A stretch of 6,376 nt of DNA from Thermoplasmata archaeon (GTDB lineage Archaea; Thermoplasmatota; Thermoplasmata; Thermoplasmatales; Thermoplasmataceae): the NCBI GenBank assembly GCA_021833045.1, contig JAKBGP010000131.1, positions 1 to 6,376 on the forward strand, given 5' to 3'. Shown one piece after another: positions 3,701-6,376 of the stretch; position 1 is the first letter of the stretch; each line of letters begins with the position of its first letter. The notes below the pieces were generated by a model. That model ran no database searches and was not told where the DNA came from. It saw only the letters and a list, made by a program, of their open reading frames with translations. Made by a program: the position numbers and the translations under genes.

Positions 3701-6376
3701 ATGGTTGATATAAACCCAAAATTTATCGCTGCAATAGTTATTGCAGCCATTCTCATAGCATCTGGTATATATTATTTTCATGGTGATTATCAGGCTAAAC
3801 CTTACGAAAAACTGGAGTTAAAGTTTTTTGTGGGCGAAGTCCCAATACTTGCATTTAACCAGATGGGATCATCGGCATCTCCTGTTGGAAATGCTACAAT
3901 TCACGTATCAGGAACAGTAACGACCTCAAATGGGCCATTGAAACACTCAACTGTTTATATATATGATTTTCCTTGGGTAGTTGCTGCAAATACAACAGGA
4001 AACGGTTCATATTCTTTTACATTCCTTATGTATGGAACTTTTACAATTGGGTATAAATCTATGGGGTACACCACAACCTATAAGACATTTACCATGTTAA
4101 ATGGAAATTCGCTTAAGGAGAATGTTTTTCTCAAAAAAGCTGAGATATACAATGTTTCAGGAAATACATTAAACCAGACAGGAGTTAATATTCCTGATGT
4201 GAATGTTGTTTTCCATAGCTTCTTTGGTTCATATCAAACAATTTCAGGGAATGTTGGAAACTACATCAATCCGGCACAGAATGGAACATATCTAATCATA
4301 ACTTACAAGAATGGATATAATTCCACTCCAAAGCCAAGGTTTGTTAATGTTACTGGTTCAATTATTAACAATTTCAATCTTGTGATGAACAGGACGAATT
4401 CTACTACTTATTATATCAGTGGTCTAGTTCTGAACCGGTTAGGCACACCTATTTCTGGTGCTAAAGTCCAGGATACTGTTCTGACGTCAAAGGGGCCCAT
4501 CCAAGCACTTTCTGTATACACCAACTCTAAAGGATTTTATATTATTCCCGTTCCCGGTGGTTATAATAATCTGACATTTACGGACGTGGCTTTTCTCACC
4601 AACAGCACAGGACAAATTCTTGTGACCTCTAATATGACAGAAAATATGGTAATGATTAGTAGGGATCCTTTTACTACAACAGGGATTGGTCCTACAGGAC
4701 TTACATTCCTTCCCTCATTCATGCAGGAGTACGGATTGAATTATTTGGATGGAAACTTATCCTCAATTGGCTTTTCATCAGGACAGACCTCATTGAACTT
4801 TAATATAAAGATACTTAATTCATTCTATAGCAATTCTCCACAGAGCAGTTCTTTCTTTTCAGGAATGGTTGGAGCAATTGCAGGCAATTTCAATGGCACA
4901 ATTTATTACGAATCAATAAGTGTCAAAAATGTTAATGGCTTAATAACCGCCACATCACATTATGCAGGATCATACGATATTGTGCTATATCTGAACGGAT
5001 TCAATATTTCTGAAGCTTCGCAGAACATCCCGACAACTAAAACGTATTCTGTTACTATGACACCTTTACCTGGCCAGTATTTTAGGACAACTCTCAATGC
5101 AACCAATTCAGTCACAGGCCAGAAACTTTTCTTCACCAATGATACTCTTCTGGAAAACCTCCTTCCGGTGAACTTTTCTGCATATTCAAGCACCTCTTCC
5201 TTCTATTACTTCATAGACACTTCTCAGATATATTCCATAACACTGACATATTCAGTGAATGAAATAGGTTTCATAAACGGTACAAAATCAATTGTTGTTA
5301 AAAGCACCAATCCAACCTATGGCAGTAAAACTGGTGTGATTAATATCACTCTGTCCATGACACCTTCCACGAGTATTTCATCTGGTTTCCTGAACACAAC
5401 AAGAACTGTGCCTGGAATCTCACAGAGTGCCATATCGTCAAAACTGACAGACGTCCAGACTTCAAATATCAAGAACACAGGCAATTCAACCTATGAGATA
5501 AACCTCACTTCAGAAAGTACCGGTGAGGGGGGTTTTCAATTCATTATTTACACTGAAATCAATGGATATGTCTATTCAAAAGTGGTCAACTTTAGTAATA
5601 CAATTAACGCAAACCTCAATTTCAGCGGTTTCTATAATGGGAATTTCAATGCTGTTATTGTAGGGCAAATGTGGAAGAGTAATGATTTTACTTATCTTTT
5701 CACCTATGGACAGAAAAATTATTTTCAGAACACAATTCCTCTAGTTGCGAGAAACGTTTCAATTGCAAACATTTCTGTAAAAAGCAAACTCAGCAAGGAT
5801 CTTGAGTTGTACAAGCTCGGTGGAAATCTCAGCGTTCCTGTTGCAGGTATAGCAATTGGAGCATATTCCATAGCAATGAACTGGACTGCGGTGAAAAGCA
5901 ATGTTACAGGAACACATTATACATATTATCTTCCTATGAGCAGCCCCTATTCAATAGAATATATTCATCCTCTGTACATTCTGAATATCACTTCAATTTC
6001 CTTAGCAAAACAGAAATACATCAATGTTTCAATGTATGTTAACTCATATGGATCAATTGCTATAGTTAACACCTCTGTGAACACCACCATTGAACCTCAT
6101 CAGAGCAATGGAGTATTCCATCCATTTAATTTTGTCACAGGAATAGGCAATACGTATTATATTGTTGGATGCAATTCGCAGCCTATCTTCTACACCATCA
6201 CCATAGACAAATTGAATTTCACCACAAAGCCATTGCTTTTAACGCAGACCAATCCACTCAATATTGAAAATATATCACTGGTATCAGGAGTAAAACTTGC
6301 CAATTTAACTCCAAGTGGATCTATTATCTATAACAATTCTGTAGATAAGCCATCGAATGAGTTTGTAATAACAAAC
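3701..6376 (+). CDS. Giant N-terminally anchored, sequon-rich surface protein (3' end outside the window)
   Basis: The frame runs 892 codons from the ATG at 3701 to the edge without a stop. Residues 8-26 (F-I-A-A-I-V-I-A-A-I-L-I-A-S-G-I-Y-Y-F) form one hydrophobic helix after a short basic start, a signal-anchor; no lipobox is seen, so the rest should face the outside. Three consecutive segments, about 64-143, 148-231 and 237-320, each carry a pattern like V-S-G-x-V-x-x-x-x-G-x-P-I-x-G-A-x-V, then G-x-Y and a final strand, as in carboxypeptidase-regulatory-like or related Ig-like beta sandwiches; the third (I-S-G-L-V-L-N-R-L-G-T-P-I-S-G-A-K-V) is clearest. The remainder is rich in Ser, Thr, Asn, Tyr, with few charges and one cysteine (Cys824). 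I count about 39 N-x-S/T sequons, pointing to heavy N-glycosylation. A role in the cell envelope is inferred; no enzymatic motif is seen. It is a single transcription unit with its own promoter and no ribosome binding site. Confidence 0.85.
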   Translation, partial: MVDINPKFIAAIVIAAILIASGIYYFHGDYQAKPYEKLELKFFVGEVPILAFNQMGSSASPVGNATIHVSGTVTTSNGPLKHSTVYIYDFPWVVAANTTGNGSYSFTFLMYGTFTIGYKSMGYTTTYKTFTMLNGNSLKENVFLKKAEIYNVSGNTLNQTGVNIPDVNVVFHSFFGSYQTISGNVGNYINPAQNGTYLIITYKNGYNSTPKPRFVNVTGSIINNFNLVMNRTNSTTYYISGLVLNRLGTPISGAKVQDTVLTSKGPIQALSVYTNSKGFYIIPVPGGYNNLTFTDVAFLTNSTGQILVTSNMTENMVMISRDPFTTTGIGPTGLTFLPSFMQEYGLNYLDGNLSSIGFSSGQTSLNFNIKILNSFYSNSPQSSSFFSGMVGAIAGNFNGTIYYESISVKNVNGLITATSHYAGSYDIVLYLNGFNISEASQNIPTTKTYSVTMTPLPGQYFRTTLNATNSVTGQKLFFTNDTLLENLLPVNFSAYSSTSSFYYFIDTSQIYSITLTYSVNEIGFINGTKSIVVKSTNPTYGSKTGVINITLSMTPSTSISSGFLNTTRTVPGISQSAISSKLTDVQTSNIKNTGNSTYEINLTSESTGEGGFQFIIYTEINGYVYSKVVNFSNTINANLNFSGFYNGNFNAVIVGQMWKSNDFTYLFTYGQKNYFQNTIPLVARNVSIANISVKSKLSKDLELYKLGGNLSVPVAGIAIGAYSIAMNWTAVKSNVTGTHYTYYLPMSSPYSIEYIHPLYILNITSISLAKQKYINVSMYVNSYGSIAIVNTSVNTTIEPHQSNGVFHPFNFVTGIGNTYYIVGCNSQPIFYTITIDKLNFTTKPLLLTQTNPLNIENISLVSGVKLANLTPSGSIIYNNSVDKPSNEFVITN

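Noticed and set aside
4960..5193. 77-codon minus-strand frame within the surface gene
   Set aside because: It lies wholly within the continuous 892-codon frame and has no recognisable motif or start signal.
1..6376. CRISPR array or tandem repeat arrays
   Set aside because: No regularly spaced direct repeats were seen anywhere in the window.

Overview
The window looks like a chromosomal segment of an AT-rich, wall-less euryarchaeon of the order Thermoplasmatales (Ferroplasma, Acidiplasma or Cuniculiplasma type). The evidence is archaeosine synthase, an archaeal exosome Csl4 subunit and an archaeal LSm protein; archaeal TATA boxes about 25 to 30 bases before start codons (leaderless pattern); and a very large sequon-rich, membrane-anchored surface protein. 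The genus is inferred from style only.

Layout from left to right. Positions 1-112 (minus) hold the 5' end of an IS200/IS605-type tnpB reading out of the window, interrupted after 34 codons by a stop at a run of six T. A short unassigned frame overlaps its start. Positions 269-1843 (minus) encode archaeosine synthase ArcS (tRNA position 15 modification). Positions 1844-2274 are intergenic, with two very short open frames, a tight palindrome and the csl4 promoter. Positions 2275-3221 (plus) form a compact operon: exosome subunit Csl4, a 50-residue charged helical protein, and an LSm (Sm-like archaeal protein), ending in a T-rich terminator. Positions 3222-3700 contain no long gene, but they hold a promoter with a 39-codon GTG-started frame and a stretch with nested hairpins that could be a structured RNA or the relic of a mobile element. 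From 3701 to the right edge one uninterrupted frame of 892 codons encodes the N-terminal part of a giant surface protein.

Together, three of the recognised chromosomal genes act on RNA: ArcS modifies tRNA, Csl4 brings substrates to the 3'-5' exosome, and LSm binds U-rich RNA. The csl4-orf50-lsm cluster suggests co-expression of an RNA-processing module with an uncharacterised small helical partner. The surface protein is a separate unit with its own promoter and an array of inverted repeats around its TATA box. The least explained parts are the two gaps (1844-2274 and 3222-3700), the 50-residue protein and the surface protein beyond its first three domains.
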